Shown: in pieces, positions 1 to 8,472 of the stretch
How the letters are laid out: the number at the start of each line of letters is the position of its first letter
How positions within the stretch are numbered: position 1 is the first letter of the stretch
Assembly: GCA_024695815.1 (NCBI GenBank)
Contig: JAILHK010000008.1
Location: 1 to 64,000, forward strand
Length of the DNA: 64,000 nucleotides
Direction of reading: 5' to 3'
Origin: Prevotella sp.
GTDB taxonomy: Bacteria; Bacteroidota; Bacteroidia; Bacteroidales; Bacteroidaceae
The notes under the pieces: generated by a model
Told to the model about the DNA's origin: nothing
Database searches by the model: none
What the model saw: only the letters and a program-made list of their open reading frames with translations
Translations under genes and position numbers: made by a program

Positions 1-78
1 CCTGCCCCTCCCCTACAAGGGAGGGGAGAGAGGCGGCTTCCTCTGCGGTTCTCCCCTCCCTTGTAGGGGAGGGGCAGG
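1..78. repeat. Long perfect inverted repeat, REP/MITE-like
   Basis: Bases 1-29 are perfectly complementary to 50-78, separated by a 20-nt loop (30-49) that can itself form GAGG/CCTC pairs. The arms are a C-rich/G-rich palindrome built on CCCCTCCCTTGTAGGGG. A 29-bp perfect stem is far longer than an ordinary terminator and no T-run follows. I infer a dispersed palindromic element rather than a gene end; the left edge is cut by the window. Confidence 0.7.
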
Positions 79-137
79 GGGTGGGGTCAGTATTGTTATT
101 ATTCATGTCTGCTTTCGTCTATTCGAAAAGTTTGCTG

Positions 138-145
138 CAAATATA
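138..145 (-). promoter_or_regulatory. Candidate -7 box reading out of the window
   Basis: Minus-strand TATATTTG matches the Bacteroidetes TAnnTTTG element. It lies between the terminator at 223-253 and the inverted repeat at 1-78, so it would drive a minus-strand gene to the left of the window. No clear -33 element was identified. Confidence 0.3.
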
Positions 146-222
146 TAAAACAATGTGATTGGTTGTAAGAGAAATGCAAGAATTTGTAAAATTATTACGA
201 TTAATTAACCAAAATGACACAA

Positions 223-253
223 AAAAAGGTCTTCACTTGATGAAGACCTTTTT
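223..253 (-). terminator. Intrinsic terminator overlapping a stop codon
   Basis: A 13-bp perfect stem (223-235 with 241-253) has a 5-nt loop and a T-rich 3' side on the minus strand. The last codons and the stop of the upstream gene (ending at 233) are inside the stem, so the coding end and the terminator share bases. Confidence 0.8.
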
Positions 254-2296
254 GCCATTTTTAATATACAATCCGCGACGAGGATGATCGATGCGCTGCC
301 CTTGCAGATTGTAATAAGAGTTGTCGTGAACCCTGTCTGTGACGACAGGCGCTGCAACCGATGTTGACGTGGGCAGGTCGCTATAGACTTTCTGCCAGTC
401 GAACACGCGATAGAAGAACGGACGATAGTAGTCGGCCGAACCTCTGGCGTTGAAGTTCATCCAGAAATCATCGGGGTCGCTATTGGTTGAGAACACCAGC
501 TCGCCTTGGCGCGAGAGGGCTGGATGGAGGTTCACCATGTAGAGCCAGTGATAGGCTTGCGACCCAAGCTTGTCAAGATGGTCGGGCAAGCGGAACAGCA
601 GTTTACGCTCGCTGAAAGGACCATACGGCGTTCTGGAACGATAGATATAGACATCGGTAGAGAAGATGGGTGCCTGCGAGGTCATGAAATACCAGTCGCC
701 CTGCTTGAACACCCAAGGCAGCATGATGGCATAGTCAGAGGAAGCCATGATGCTGGAGCGGCGGCGCTCCTCCTCAGTAGGATAGGTGTCCTGCCAGTTC
801 CACTGTCCGTTGGCATCCTTGATATAGTATTGCCAAGGACTATAGAGGTCGCGGGTCTGCGAACGTGCCACCACCGTGCCCATATTTTCTACGGCATAGA
901 GATAGCAGTGACCGTCTTCATCCTCCCACAGGGTGGAACCATAGGCACAAGGCCCCACAAACTTGTTGGGTGTGTGACTCTCACGATAGAGGTAGTCGCC
1001 CTCGTGAGGCAGGTAGTCGGGAATGGTGGGCAGATAGTAACCCTCGGGCTCGTTGCCATCCAGGCTGTAGGTGGCCAGCGAACCGTCGAGGTTGAGCAGC
1101 TCGGCCGACTCCACGCCCACCCATATCATCTGCAGCTTTCCGTTATAGACCGTGCCATCGCCCGACCAATAGACCTTCGTCTGGTCGATGTCGCCAGCAG
1201 CAATCTCGGCAGCGGTCTTCTCGCCTTGGGGGTGGCGCAGGTGTGTACGGGCATGGAAATAGCGGTCAGCGCTGGCATCGGTCCAGTTGACATAGTCGGC
1301 CAGCCATACCAGGTCCTGAGGCGTCTCGCCCAGCACGCCGTCGCGACACTTCTGCACCATGATGCTGTTGCGCGGGAAGCTGCAACTGCCACGCGCACGC
1401 AGACGGTCGTTGACAACGCCATAGAAGCTGTCGTTGAAGGTCCACAGCACATCGCCATTGGGCAGTCCCACGGTGAGCACACCGTCGCCGCCGTTCCATC
1501 CGAGTGAGCGCGTAAACAACTTATTATACTTCAAGTCCTTGTAGGCGCGAGCCGTACCGGCATAAGTAGCATTGGGCATAGCCACCAAGTCCCACTCAAC
1601 AGGTGTGGCCCACTCCAGATCGCCGGGCTCGTCCATGCTGCCATCCGCGTTCGTGACACGGATGCTGGTGTCGGTGAGATAGAAGTTGCTGATGCTGTCG
1701 GCCTGGAAGGTAGCCACGCGGGTGGCCCAGTCGCGGTCCACGGCACCTATCTGGTTGACCTTGTCGTGTGCAATATGACCAGCCACATAGTCCAGATAAT
1801 AAACACCGGTCTTGTTGCTTGAAGTAGCAATGGTGTAGTTCACGTAGATGCTATCCACACGTTTTGCCGCATCATTGCCACTGAGCAGGGTTTTGAAGTC
1901 GCTGGAAGTGACGAATCCCAACCACGTGTAACCCGCGCGCGGATAGCAGCGGTTCAGCAGGTCGGTATAGGCCTGGCTCGACTGCAGGCTACGCGTGATG
2001 GTTTGATTATAGTCAGGGTCGCCCGTATCGGTCGTGGCCTTGGCCACCTGCGTCATCACGATTTGCCCATCGACCTCCCATCCTTCGGGCACACGAATAC
2101 CAAAAAGGCCATAGACGTGCTCCACGCCACCGGCCGTGTTGTTGGTGTCCTTGATAACCATCTTGCCATTGAACACATTGCCCTTGACAATGCTGTGAGC
2201 TTGAACAACGAGCGTGATCTTATAGCACGACCAGCACAGACAGGCAGCCACAGCCAACAAGGCAACATTGATAAACAGAAAACGTTTGCGATTCAT
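233..2296 (-). CDS. Secreted DUF5005/DUF4185-like protein with Por-type C-terminal tail
   Basis: The 687-residue protein has an N-terminal hydrophobic segment (about residues 6-24). From about residue 265 it carries a motif region with WNGGDGVLTVGLPNGDVLWTF followed by FNDSFYG, resembling DUF5005/DUF4185 proteins, which are thought to be beta-propeller-like and glycan-associated. It ends in a tail of the form YYNLQGQRI...GLYIKNGKKVFIK, common in Prevotella secreted proteins and similar to type IX-type sorting tails. It is last in the sigma/SGNH/esterase operon, 3 bp after the esterase. Catalytic activity is unknown; the family name is from memory of the motif. Confidence 0.6.
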   Translation of the reverse strand: MNRKRFLFINVALLAVAACLCWSCYKITLVVQAHSIVKGNVFNGKMVIKDTNNTAGGVEHVYGLFGIRVPEGWEVDGQIVMTQVAKATTDTGDPDYNQTITRSLQSSQAYTDLLNRCYPRAGYTWLGFVTSSDFKTLLSGNDAAKRVDSIYVNYTIATSSNKTGVYYLDYVAGHIAHDKVNQIGAVDRDWATRVATFQADSISNFYLTDTSIRVTNADGSMDEPGDLEWATPVEWDLVAMPNATYAGTARAYKDLKYNKLFTRSLGWNGGDGVLTVGLPNGDVLWTFNDSFYGVVNDRLRARGSCSFPRNSIMVQKCRDGVLGETPQDLVWLADYVNWTDASADRYFHARTHLRHPQGEKTAAEIAAGDIDQTKVYWSGDGTVYNGKLQMIWVGVESAELLNLDGSLATYSLDGNEPEGYYLPTIPDYLPHEGDYLYRESHTPNKFVGPCAYGSTLWEDEDGHCYLYAVENMGTVVARSQTRDLYSPWQYYIKDANGQWNWQDTYPTEEERRRSSIMASSDYAIMLPWVFKQGDWYFMTSQAPIFSTDVYIYRSRTPYGPFSERKLLFRLPDHLDKLGSQAYHWLYMVNLHPALSRQGELVFSTNSDPDDFWMNFNARGSADYYRPFFYRVFDWQKVYSDLPTSTSVAAPVVTDRVHDNSYYNLQGQRIDHPRRGLYIKNGKKVFIK

Positions 2297-2299
2297 AAG

Positions 2300-3118
2300 T
2301 TAGCGTTTGTTATGATGAAAAAACTTTTGGAAAAACAAAATCTGATAGTCGATAGCATTGGCCCAGTATTCACTGTTGTGACCACCGGGACGCTGAATGA
2401 AGTCGTGGTCGATGCCACGCCCCAGCAGACGCTGGTGCAGGTTCTTGTTGACCTCGAGGAAGAAGTCGCTTTCGCCACAGTCGAAGATGATGGCCAGCTG
2501 ATGGTTCTGGATGCGGTCGATAAGGTTGACAGCCACGTGCTCGTCCCAGACGTGCTTGTTGGCAGCCATCTCGCCCAACTCGTCCTGGATGTTCCAGTTC
2601 TGAGGAAACGGGCGGAAGTCCACGCCACCGCTGGTGCTGCCCACAGCACCAAACATGTCGGGATGGCGCAGGGCTGTGTGGAGCGCACCATGACCGCCCA
2701 TGCTGAGACCCGTGATGGCACGACCCTCGCAACTGGCGATGGTGCGGTAGTGGCTATCCACATAGTTAATAAGTTCGGAGGAGAGGAAGGTCTCATAGCG
2801 CACCTCGGGATGCTGGGGACTGTCGAAATACCACGTGTTATAGGCACGTGGCGTCACGAAGATGACGTGCTCACGGTCGGCCACATCGGCCAGGTCGGGG
2901 CGAATCTCGAGCCACGACCGTTCATGACCGTAGGCGCCATGCAACAGGTATATCACTGGACAAGGTCCATCGCCCTTGGTAGGAACCACCACGGTCACCT
3001 CTACCTCGCGGTTCATGGCCTTGCTGAACACCTTCTTAGAATCAATGCGTCCTGCACTGACTGCCATCACGACAGCCAAGCAGGACACAAGAGAAAACAA
3101 TCTTTTTACCATGTTCAT
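2300..3118 (-). CDS. Secreted alpha/beta-hydrolase esterase (esterase D / S-formylglutathione hydrolase-like fold)
   Basis: The 272-residue protein has a signal peptide (about residues 1-22), the oxyanion region YLLHGAYG, the nucleophile elbow GLSMGGHG (about residue 145), an acid residue in CGESD and a histidine in PGGHN near residue 248, so a complete Ser-Asp-His triad is visible. Members of this Pfam esterase group include acetyl- and feruloyl-esterases that remove acyl groups from polysaccharides. It sits between the SGNH hydrolase and the DUF5005-like protein, which supports a role in deacylating a glycan; the substrate is inferred. A start 6 bp further in (MVKRLF) is equally possible. 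Confidence 0.8.
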   Translation of the reverse strand: MNMVKRLFSLVSCLAVVMAVSAGRIDSKKVFSKAMNREVEVTVVVPTKGDGPCPVIYLLHGAYGHERSWLEIRPDLADVADREHVIFVTPRAYNTWYFDSPQHPEVRYETFLSSELINYVDSHYRTIASCEGRAITGLSMGGHGALHTALRHPDMFGAVGSTSGGVDFRPFPQNWNIQDELGEMAANKHVWDEHVAVNLIDRIQNHQLAIIFDCGESDFFLEVNKNLHQRLLGRGIDHDFIQRPGGHNSEYWANAIDYQILFFQKFFHHNKR

Positions 3119-3152
3119 AAGTAAAACCTCTTATTTACACAAATAGTATTTA

Positions 3153-4541
3153 TCATCTCTTCACTGGGGTGAGCACAATCCGGCGCACCTGTGGTTTATT
3201 GATCTGATAGATGCGCTCCACGATGAGGTCCATCTGGCGCTGGTGCATGTCGCGCACCTCCTTGTGGATCATCTTGTCGTAGAGGCCACGCTTGGCAGCC
3301 ACCCAACCATCGTCTTGTCCGGCACGGAAGGTGCGGGCAGCCTGTTCGTCGTTCTGGTCCAGCATGCCACGCTTCATGAAGAAGTTGTACTGCAACCAAG
3401 CATAGTCGCGGAACTGGCGCTCTATCTCCCAGCGGTTCTCGTTGAGCTCCATGATGGTCTTGGCCTGCTGGTACTGAGGTGTGTGGCGATAGGTGGCCAG
3501 GTTGATGCCCTTAGCCAACTGTGCAGCGGTGAAGGTATCGATGAGCTGACCATCGATGAGCAACTGGTAGTTGCCCTTCAGGCCTGTCACGCAGAAAGCC
3601 TCGTTGTCCATCTCGTCCATAAACTGAGGAATCACCTTCAGGGCGTCGGCCTGCTGGCGCTTATACTCCCATCCGCGGGCAATGGTGTCGATGGGGAAGG
3701 GCAGCGAGTTGGCCAGATAGTCGAAGCTGACCACACCGCTACGGTTTTCGACATTGGTGATGGTGCAGTTGTCGCTCTTCAGCACCTTCTTGCTCTTGGC
3801 GTTGACCTCGACGTCGGCCACCTTCTTGCCAGCCATGCCCTGCGCCTTCAGGAACAGATAGGCCATGACCAGATGACCGTCGTTGTCGGGGTGGATGCGG
3901 TCGTTGCCACAGATGGTGAACTTAGGATTGAGCTTCTGTTGCTCCTCGTTGATCTTGGTCATCGGTGCCCAGAAGTCCACGAACTCCCAGTGGTTGGCCT
4001 TGGCAGCAGAGTCTTGGAAAGCCACAATACGACCAATGGTGTTGTTCTTGTTGCGGAACACATTATCGTTGAAGGTCGATGTCTGGTCGTAGGGCGACGT
4101 GCCAATCATAATCATACGTGTGTCGGGACGGTTCTGCAGGCGCTTCTCGATCTGATAGAAGTATTTCTTCGAGGTGGCCAGCTTCTCGGCTGCAAACTTT
4201 TCGGGCTCGGGACCGTTGTATTCGAAATAGCCGCTATCGTTCATGCCAAATGTCAGGGTGATAACATTCGGACGCTTGGCAAACACGTCGCCATCCAAAC
4301 GGTTCAGGATCTCAAGACTGGTGTCGCCACCCACGCCACAGTTGGCCATCCACATCTCCTCGAAGGGGAAATGCGTCATATAGTATAGCCAGATATAAGA
4401 GTGGTAGTGACCGCCATCGGTAATACTGTTACCAACAAAACATACGCGGTCGCCCTTCTTGAAGGGGGCTACCTGCTGGGCCTTCATGGCCAAAGGCATG
4501 CTAGCCAACAGCAGCAGTGAGATCAGGATATTCTTTTTCAT
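3153..4541 (-). CDS. SGNH/GDSL-family hydrolase, secreted
   Basis: The start at 4541 is chosen because it begins a clean signal peptide (MKKNILISLLLLASMPLAMKA); the reading frame is open further upstream into the sigma factor gene. The mature protein shows SGNH blocks: block I as VGNSITDG near residue 37, a GMND block III and DRIHPDNDGH as block V with the Asp and His. A second, unassigned C-terminal half follows (after about residue 250). Such enzymes are periplasmic esterases or acylhydrolases. It starts 21 bp after the ECF sigma gene, so the two are probably co-transcribed. Substrate unknown. Confidence 0.8.
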   Translation of the reverse strand: MKKNILISLLLLASMPLAMKAQQVAPFKKGDRVCFVGNSITDGGHYHSYIWLYYMTHFPFEEMWMANCGVGGDTSLEILNRLDGDVFAKRPNVITLTFGMNDSGYFEYNGPEPEKFAAEKLATSKKYFYQIEKRLQNRPDTRMIMIGTSPYDQTSTFNDNVFRNKNNTIGRIVAFQDSAAKANHWEFVDFWAPMTKINEEQQKLNPKFTICGNDRIHPDNDGHLVMAYLFLKAQGMAGKKVADVEVNAKSKKVLKSDNCTITNVENRSGVVSFDYLANSLPFPIDTIARGWEYKRQQADALKVIPQFMDEMDNEAFCVTGLKGNYQLLIDGQLIDTFTAAQLAKGINLATYRHTPQYQQAKTIMELNENRWEIERQFRDYAWLQYNFFMKRGMLDQNDEQAARTFRAGQDDGWVAAKRGLYDKMIHKEVRDMHQRQMDLIVERIYQINKPQVRRIVLTPVKR

Positions 4542-4561
4542 GTCGATATTAATATTTTTAA

Positions 4562-5053
4562 TTAGGAAACATTCAGATAGGAATGAAGACGCCCCAACGC
4601 CTTGGTCATGTGACACTCTACGGTGTTGACCGAGATGCCAAGCTCACGGGCTATCTCTGCATTGCTTTTATTCTCGTAGCGACTCAGCTGGAATACGGCT
4701 CTGCCACGCTGGGGCAACCGGCTGACGGCCTGCTCTATGCGGGCAGAAAGCTCACGGTACTCCACATAGCGCATAGGACTCTCTAACTCGCATGCCAGAT
4801 GCAGGTTGGCCCACACACTGTGACGATGTTCGCGCACGTAAGCCTGGTGCTTCAGATAGTCCAGACACTTATGGCGCACGGCAGCACTGGCATAGGTGTG
4901 AATATTGGCAACGAACGTCAAGCCGTCGCGGCGCTCCCACAGCTTCACCAGCACATCTTGAACCAGATCTTCTGCATCCTCACGCGCTATCCAGGCCGAT
5001 GCCATTTGCACCAGTCGGGGGAAGAGTTCCGTGTAGAGCTGATCAAAATTCAT
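4562..5053 (-). CDS. ECF-type RNA polymerase sigma-70 factor
   Basis: The start at 5053 (MNFDQLYTELF) gives a 163-residue protein of normal ECF length. Region 2 contains AEDLVQDVLVKLWERR; region 4 contains LPQRGRAVFQLSRYENKSNAEIARELGISVNTVE with a clear helix-turn-helix. This is the Bacteroidetes group usually paired with a FecR anti-sigma and a TonB receptor, but here no anti-sigma gene is adjacent; the next genes encode secreted esterases. A promoter element lies at 5087-5094. Confidence 0.9.
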   Translation of the reverse strand: MNFDQLYTELFPRLVQMASAWIAREDAEDLVQDVLVKLWERRDGLTFVANIHTYASAAVRHKCLDYLKHQAYVREHRHSVWANLHLACELESPMRYVEYRELSARIEQAVSRLPQRGRAVFQLSRYENKSNAEIARELGISVNTVECHMTKALGRLHSYLNVS

Positions 5054-5086
5054 AATTGCCGTTTTTAGCTTATTGGTTTTCGCTGG

Positions 5087-5094
5087 CAAAGGTA
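5087..5094 (-). promoter_or_regulatory. Promoter -7 box of the sigma factor operon
   Basis: Minus-strand TACCTTTG, 33 bp upstream of the chosen sigma factor start. It supports the 5053 start over the longer open frame and separates this operon from the GH31 gene ending at 5207. Confidence 0.55.
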
Positions 5095-5206
5095 GTCAAT
5101 AAGCCAATGACGATACATAAAAATCGAACACAAAAAAGCAAAAATCGAACCAAAGTGCCTATAAGCAGGCCTTTTGGTCCGATTTTCGCATGGATTGCTA
5201 TGTTTG

Positions 5207-7333
5207 TTATTTCTTCAACTTAGCAGTGGCCGTGGTGCCTTTCTGCCAAGGAGAATAGATGACCTTGCCACCTACCAGCTGGCCGATGCGCAACCAACGA
5301 ACGGGGTGCTCGCGGCGACCAGCCTTCTGCTCGAGCGACACGGTGAGCACTTTTCCTTCGGCCTTGGCCTGCACCTCATAGTCGGCATAGTCGCCATGAC
5401 GATAACCGAACCCTTCGCCGGCATCCTCATACAGACGACCGCTGGCCTTACCATTGGCATCGAGGTTGACCAAGACGGTCAGTGAGTCGGTGCTGTACTC
5501 TTCGGTGTTCTGACTCAGGTTGGCCAAAGGCAGCACGGCACCCTCGCGCAAAGAAAGGCGGGCCTGATAGCCATCGTCGCCCTGTTCCATGGTGAAGGTC
5601 TTCCAGTTGCCCTTTGGCAGTGCGGGGTTCTCGGCCCAACGTGGCACGATGAGCAGGTCGCTGCCCAACATAAAGGCCTGCTGCTCGCTGCGCAGACGCT
5701 GGTCCTCGGTATCGCTCATGAAGACTGGGCGCATGACGGGCAGACCGGTCTCGCTCGATTCGCGGAAGAGGGTGTAAACATAGGGCAACAGACGGTAGCG
5801 GCGGTTGATGGCCGTGCGGCACACCTTCTCCACCTTTTCGCCAAAGGCCCATGGCTCTTGCTGTACCTCCTCAAGGCTGCAGTGGTTGCGCACGAAGGGG
5901 AAATAAACACCGATGGCCGTCCAGTGAGCCAAGAGCTCGCCATTACAGTCGCGGGCAAAGCCACCAATATCAGGACCGTTGAACGCCTGACCGGTGAGTC
6001 CCATGTTCAGGGTCATGGGGATGCTGGCCTTCATGTGTTCCCAGGTAGAGGCATTATCGCCTGTCCACGTGGCAGCATAGCGCTGACCACCCAGGAAGTT
6101 TGAACGCGACAGCACGAAAGGACGCTTCTGGGGATTGGCTGTCAGGATGCCCTGACGCGTAGCGCGCACCATGTTATAGCCATAGACATTATGATAGCGC
6201 AGGTGAGAACCGGCCACCTCGACAGTGCCTGCGGGCGAAGCAATGCCGTGCTGGTTGTCTTCAGGCATCGAACTGTCGGGACCGTCAAAGACGGCAGGCT
6301 CGTTCATATCGTTCCATACACCATCGATACCGGTGGCCATGAAGTCCTTATAGAGTGTGCTCCACCAAGAGCGCACATCCTGACGGGTGAAGTCGGGGAA
6401 ATGGCAGTCGCCGGGCCATACCTTGCCAACGAAGTTCTCGCCATTGGCCTTCTTCACATAGTAGTCGCCGGCCATGCCCTGCTGATCGACGAAATAGGTG
6501 GAATCGACCTTCACACCTGGGTCTATCATGAACACCGACTTGAAGTGCTTCTTGTGCAGATAGTCATTGAACTTCTTGGGATCGGGCATCTGCTCGGGCG
6601 AGAACGTGAAGATACGGAAGCCATCCATATAGATGATGTCCATCCAGATTACGTCGCAAGGTATCTGTTTCTCGCGGAACGTGTCGGCAATCTCCATGGC
6701 CCATGTGTCGGGCACGTAGCTATGACGACACTGGTGGAAGCCCAGAGACCATAGTGGGGGCATCTCCATAGTGCCACTCAACTGGCCCAGCTCTTTCAGC
6801 ACCTCGGCAGGTGTCTGGCGCTCGATGATGATGATGCGGAAGGCAGGACCCTCACTGTCGAAACGTACCACAGGACCAGTGGTGAGCTTTGACTTCCAGG
6901 TATTGTCGGCAATGATACCAAAGGCGGTGCCATCCTTTCTGACACCAAGCACCCAGGGATGGGTCTGGTAGAGGCGCTTGCCGCCATCGGTCATATAAAG
7001 ACCGTTGTCTTTGTTCCACATGCCAATGGTCTCACCATTACGACGCAGGTCGCCATAGACCTCGCCAGTGCCGTAGAGGTCGGCATCGCCCACATTGATG
7101 GTGGCAATGCTATGACCGTTCTCCTGAGAGAACTGTGGCTTCAGCTGCCATTTGGCTGGCAATTGCAGGGCCGTGGGTGTTAGTTCGTGAACAAAGATAG
7201 GTGATGGCTGGTGGTTGGCAGCATCGTAGTTCTTAGGATAGAAGACAGCCACATGGTCGCCTACCATCGTAGACACTTGTGCTGATGCCGTGAGCGACAA
7301 TGCCGTCAACAGCGAGAGAAATAATCTTTTCAT
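5207..7333 (-). CDS. GH31 family alpha-glycosidase (alpha-glucosidase-like)
   Basis: The 708-residue protein has a signal peptide (about residues 1-18) and the GH31 signatures: WMDIIYMDG, the nucleophile region GVWNDMNEP (Asp near residue 341) and the acid/base region WTGDNAS (Asp near residue 424), followed by a C-terminal beta domain. GH31 enzymes remove terminal alpha-linked glucose, xylose or galactose. It is the last enzyme of the long mannan-type locus, 17 bp after the GH130 gene. Its role may be to remove alpha-glucosyl caps from a mannose-rich glycan; that is inference. Confidence 0.88.
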   Translation of the reverse strand: MKRLFLSLLTALSLTASAQVSTMVGDHVAVFYPKNYDAANHQPSPIFVHELTPTALQLPAKWQLKPQFSQENGHSIATINVGDADLYGTGEVYGDLRRNGETIGMWNKDNGLYMTDGGKRLYQTHPWVLGVRKDGTAFGIIADNTWKSKLTTGPVVRFDSEGPAFRIIIIERQTPAEVLKELGQLSGTMEMPPLWSLGFHQCRHSYVPDTWAMEIADTFREKQIPCDVIWMDIIYMDGFRIFTFSPEQMPDPKKFNDYLHKKHFKSVFMIDPGVKVDSTYFVDQQGMAGDYYVKKANGENFVGKVWPGDCHFPDFTRQDVRSWWSTLYKDFMATGIDGVWNDMNEPAVFDGPDSSMPEDNQHGIASPAGTVEVAGSHLRYHNVYGYNMVRATRQGILTANPQKRPFVLSRSNFLGGQRYAATWTGDNASTWEHMKASIPMTLNMGLTGQAFNGPDIGGFARDCNGELLAHWTAIGVYFPFVRNHCSLEEVQQEPWAFGEKVEKVCRTAINRRYRLLPYVYTLFRESSETGLPVMRPVFMSDTEDQRLRSEQQAFMLGSDLLIVPRWAENPALPKGNWKTFTMEQGDDGYQARLSLREGAVLPLANLSQNTEEYSTDSLTVLVNLDANGKASGRLYEDAGEGFGYRHGDYADYEVQAKAEGKVLTVSLEQKAGRREHPVRWLRIGQLVGGKVIYSPWQKGTTATAKLKK

Positions 7334-7350
7334 TCTGTTTTTACTTACTA

Positions 7351-8472
7351 TTATTTATGATTGGTATTACACACAGCAACGCCGACACGCGAATCGGCAC
7401 AACCATAATAAAGCAGCCAATGCTCATTATGATACACTAATCCTTCAGCAAAAACCGTGCCAGCCGGATACTGTCCGCTACGCTCGTAGTCGGCCTCTGG
7501 AACAAAGAAGGGTTCGTCGAGCCGGTCGAGCAGTTTGGTGGGGTCTTCGGCACTGAAAAGGGCCTGTCCGGCACAATAGGTATTAGCCTCATAGCGCGGG
7601 TCGCCGTCAGCACCCTCCAGGTTCTTGCCGTTATAGATCAGCACAATGCCCTGGCTGGTAAGCACGGCTGGCGGACCGCACTCGGTGAGCTGACTATCGA
7701 AAGAGCCTTTGCGCGGCGACATGACACGCAGCAGCTCGCCGTTGTCGTCGAGCAGCGGGGTCCAGTCTATCAGATTTTCGGACGTGGCCACATTGACAAA
7801 CTGCTCGCCCCAGTACATCCAATATTTATCACCAATACGGGCTACCACCTGACGACCGTCCTTGAGACAGGTGACGACAGAGGCCGACTTGGAGAAGTCG
7901 TCCTTGAAACGTCCGCCATAGGCATGCGCAAAAGCGGGCCCATGCTTCTGCCAGTTGACCAGGTCGCGAGAGGTGGCAACGGCCAGTCGTGCCTGCTTGC
8001 GGTTCCACTGGGTGTACATCATCACATAGAGTCCGTCGTCGGTCATCACCACGCGCGGGTCCTCGCAACCACCAGGACACTCGTTGACGGCCTGTTCGTC
8101 GGTGGCCGACGGGAACAGCACGGGGGCACCATGACGCTGGAAGAAAAGTCCGTCGGCCGACGAGGCATAGCCAATGCGCGATGTGCGCTGACCAATGCCG
8201 ACAGCCGAGTTGTCTTCGGCCCGGTAAAGCAGCGCCACACGGTTGTTGATGACCGTGGCTGCAGGATTAAAGGTGTCGCTGCCCTCCCACTTCACCGCTT
8301 CGCCACGCATGGGACAGAAGAAGACGGAGTTGGTGTCGGGCGAGATGACGGCCCCCACATTGACCGGACGCTTGAAAGGACCGAGCGCCCATGACTTGGA
8401 CTGTTCGGACGAGGATTTGCAGCCCATCAGGGTCAGCATGGCTGCTACAGCAAAGAGGAGTGACTTATTCAT
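7351..8472 (-). CDS. GH130-like lipoprotein (mannosidase/mannoside phosphorylase family)
   Basis: The 373-residue protein has a lipobox (LMGC at residue 18). The core resembles GH130 five-bladed propeller enzymes: FNPAATV with LLYRAED, then RIGYASS, the hallmark GGCEDPRV near residue 137 followed by DGLYVMMYTQW, and GPPAVLT. GH130 acts on beta-linked mannosides by phosphorolysis or hydrolysis; outer-membrane or periplasmic Bacteroides members are usually beta-1,2-mannosidases, which fits a lipoprotein here. Its start overlaps the stop of the GH92 gene by 8 bp, indicating tight coupling. Linkage specificity is inferred. Confidence 0.78.
   Translation of the reverse strand: MNKSLLFAVAAMLTLMGCKSSSEQSKSWALGPFKRPVNVGAVISPDTNSVFFCPMRGEAVKWEGSDTFNPAATVINNRVALLYRAEDNSAVGIGQRTSRIGYASSADGLFFQRHGAPVLFPSATDEQAVNECPGGCEDPRVVMTDDGLYVMMYTQWNRKQARLAVATSRDLVNWQKHGPAFAHAYGGRFKDDFSKSASVVTCLKDGRQVVARIGDKYWMYWGEQFVNVATSENLIDWTPLLDDNGELLRVMSPRKGSFDSQLTECGPPAVLTSQGIVLIYNGKNLEGADGDPRYEANTYCAGQALFSAEDPTKLLDRLDEPFFVPEADYERSGQYPAGTVFAEGLVYHNEHWLLYYGCADSRVGVAVCNTNHK

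Noticed and set aside
506..1507. Long plus-strand frame opposite the DUF5005-like gene, and similar long frames opposite SusC, SusD and glycosidase genes (for example 3243-4388, 16597-17541, 29812-31029)
   Set aside because: They lie antisense to genes with clear family motifs, have low-complexity His/Val-rich or Arg-rich translations and no recognisable domain or promoter.
5130..5175. Terminator after GH31
   Set aside because: Only a 4-bp GCCT/AGGC stem with scattered T is seen; too weak to call.
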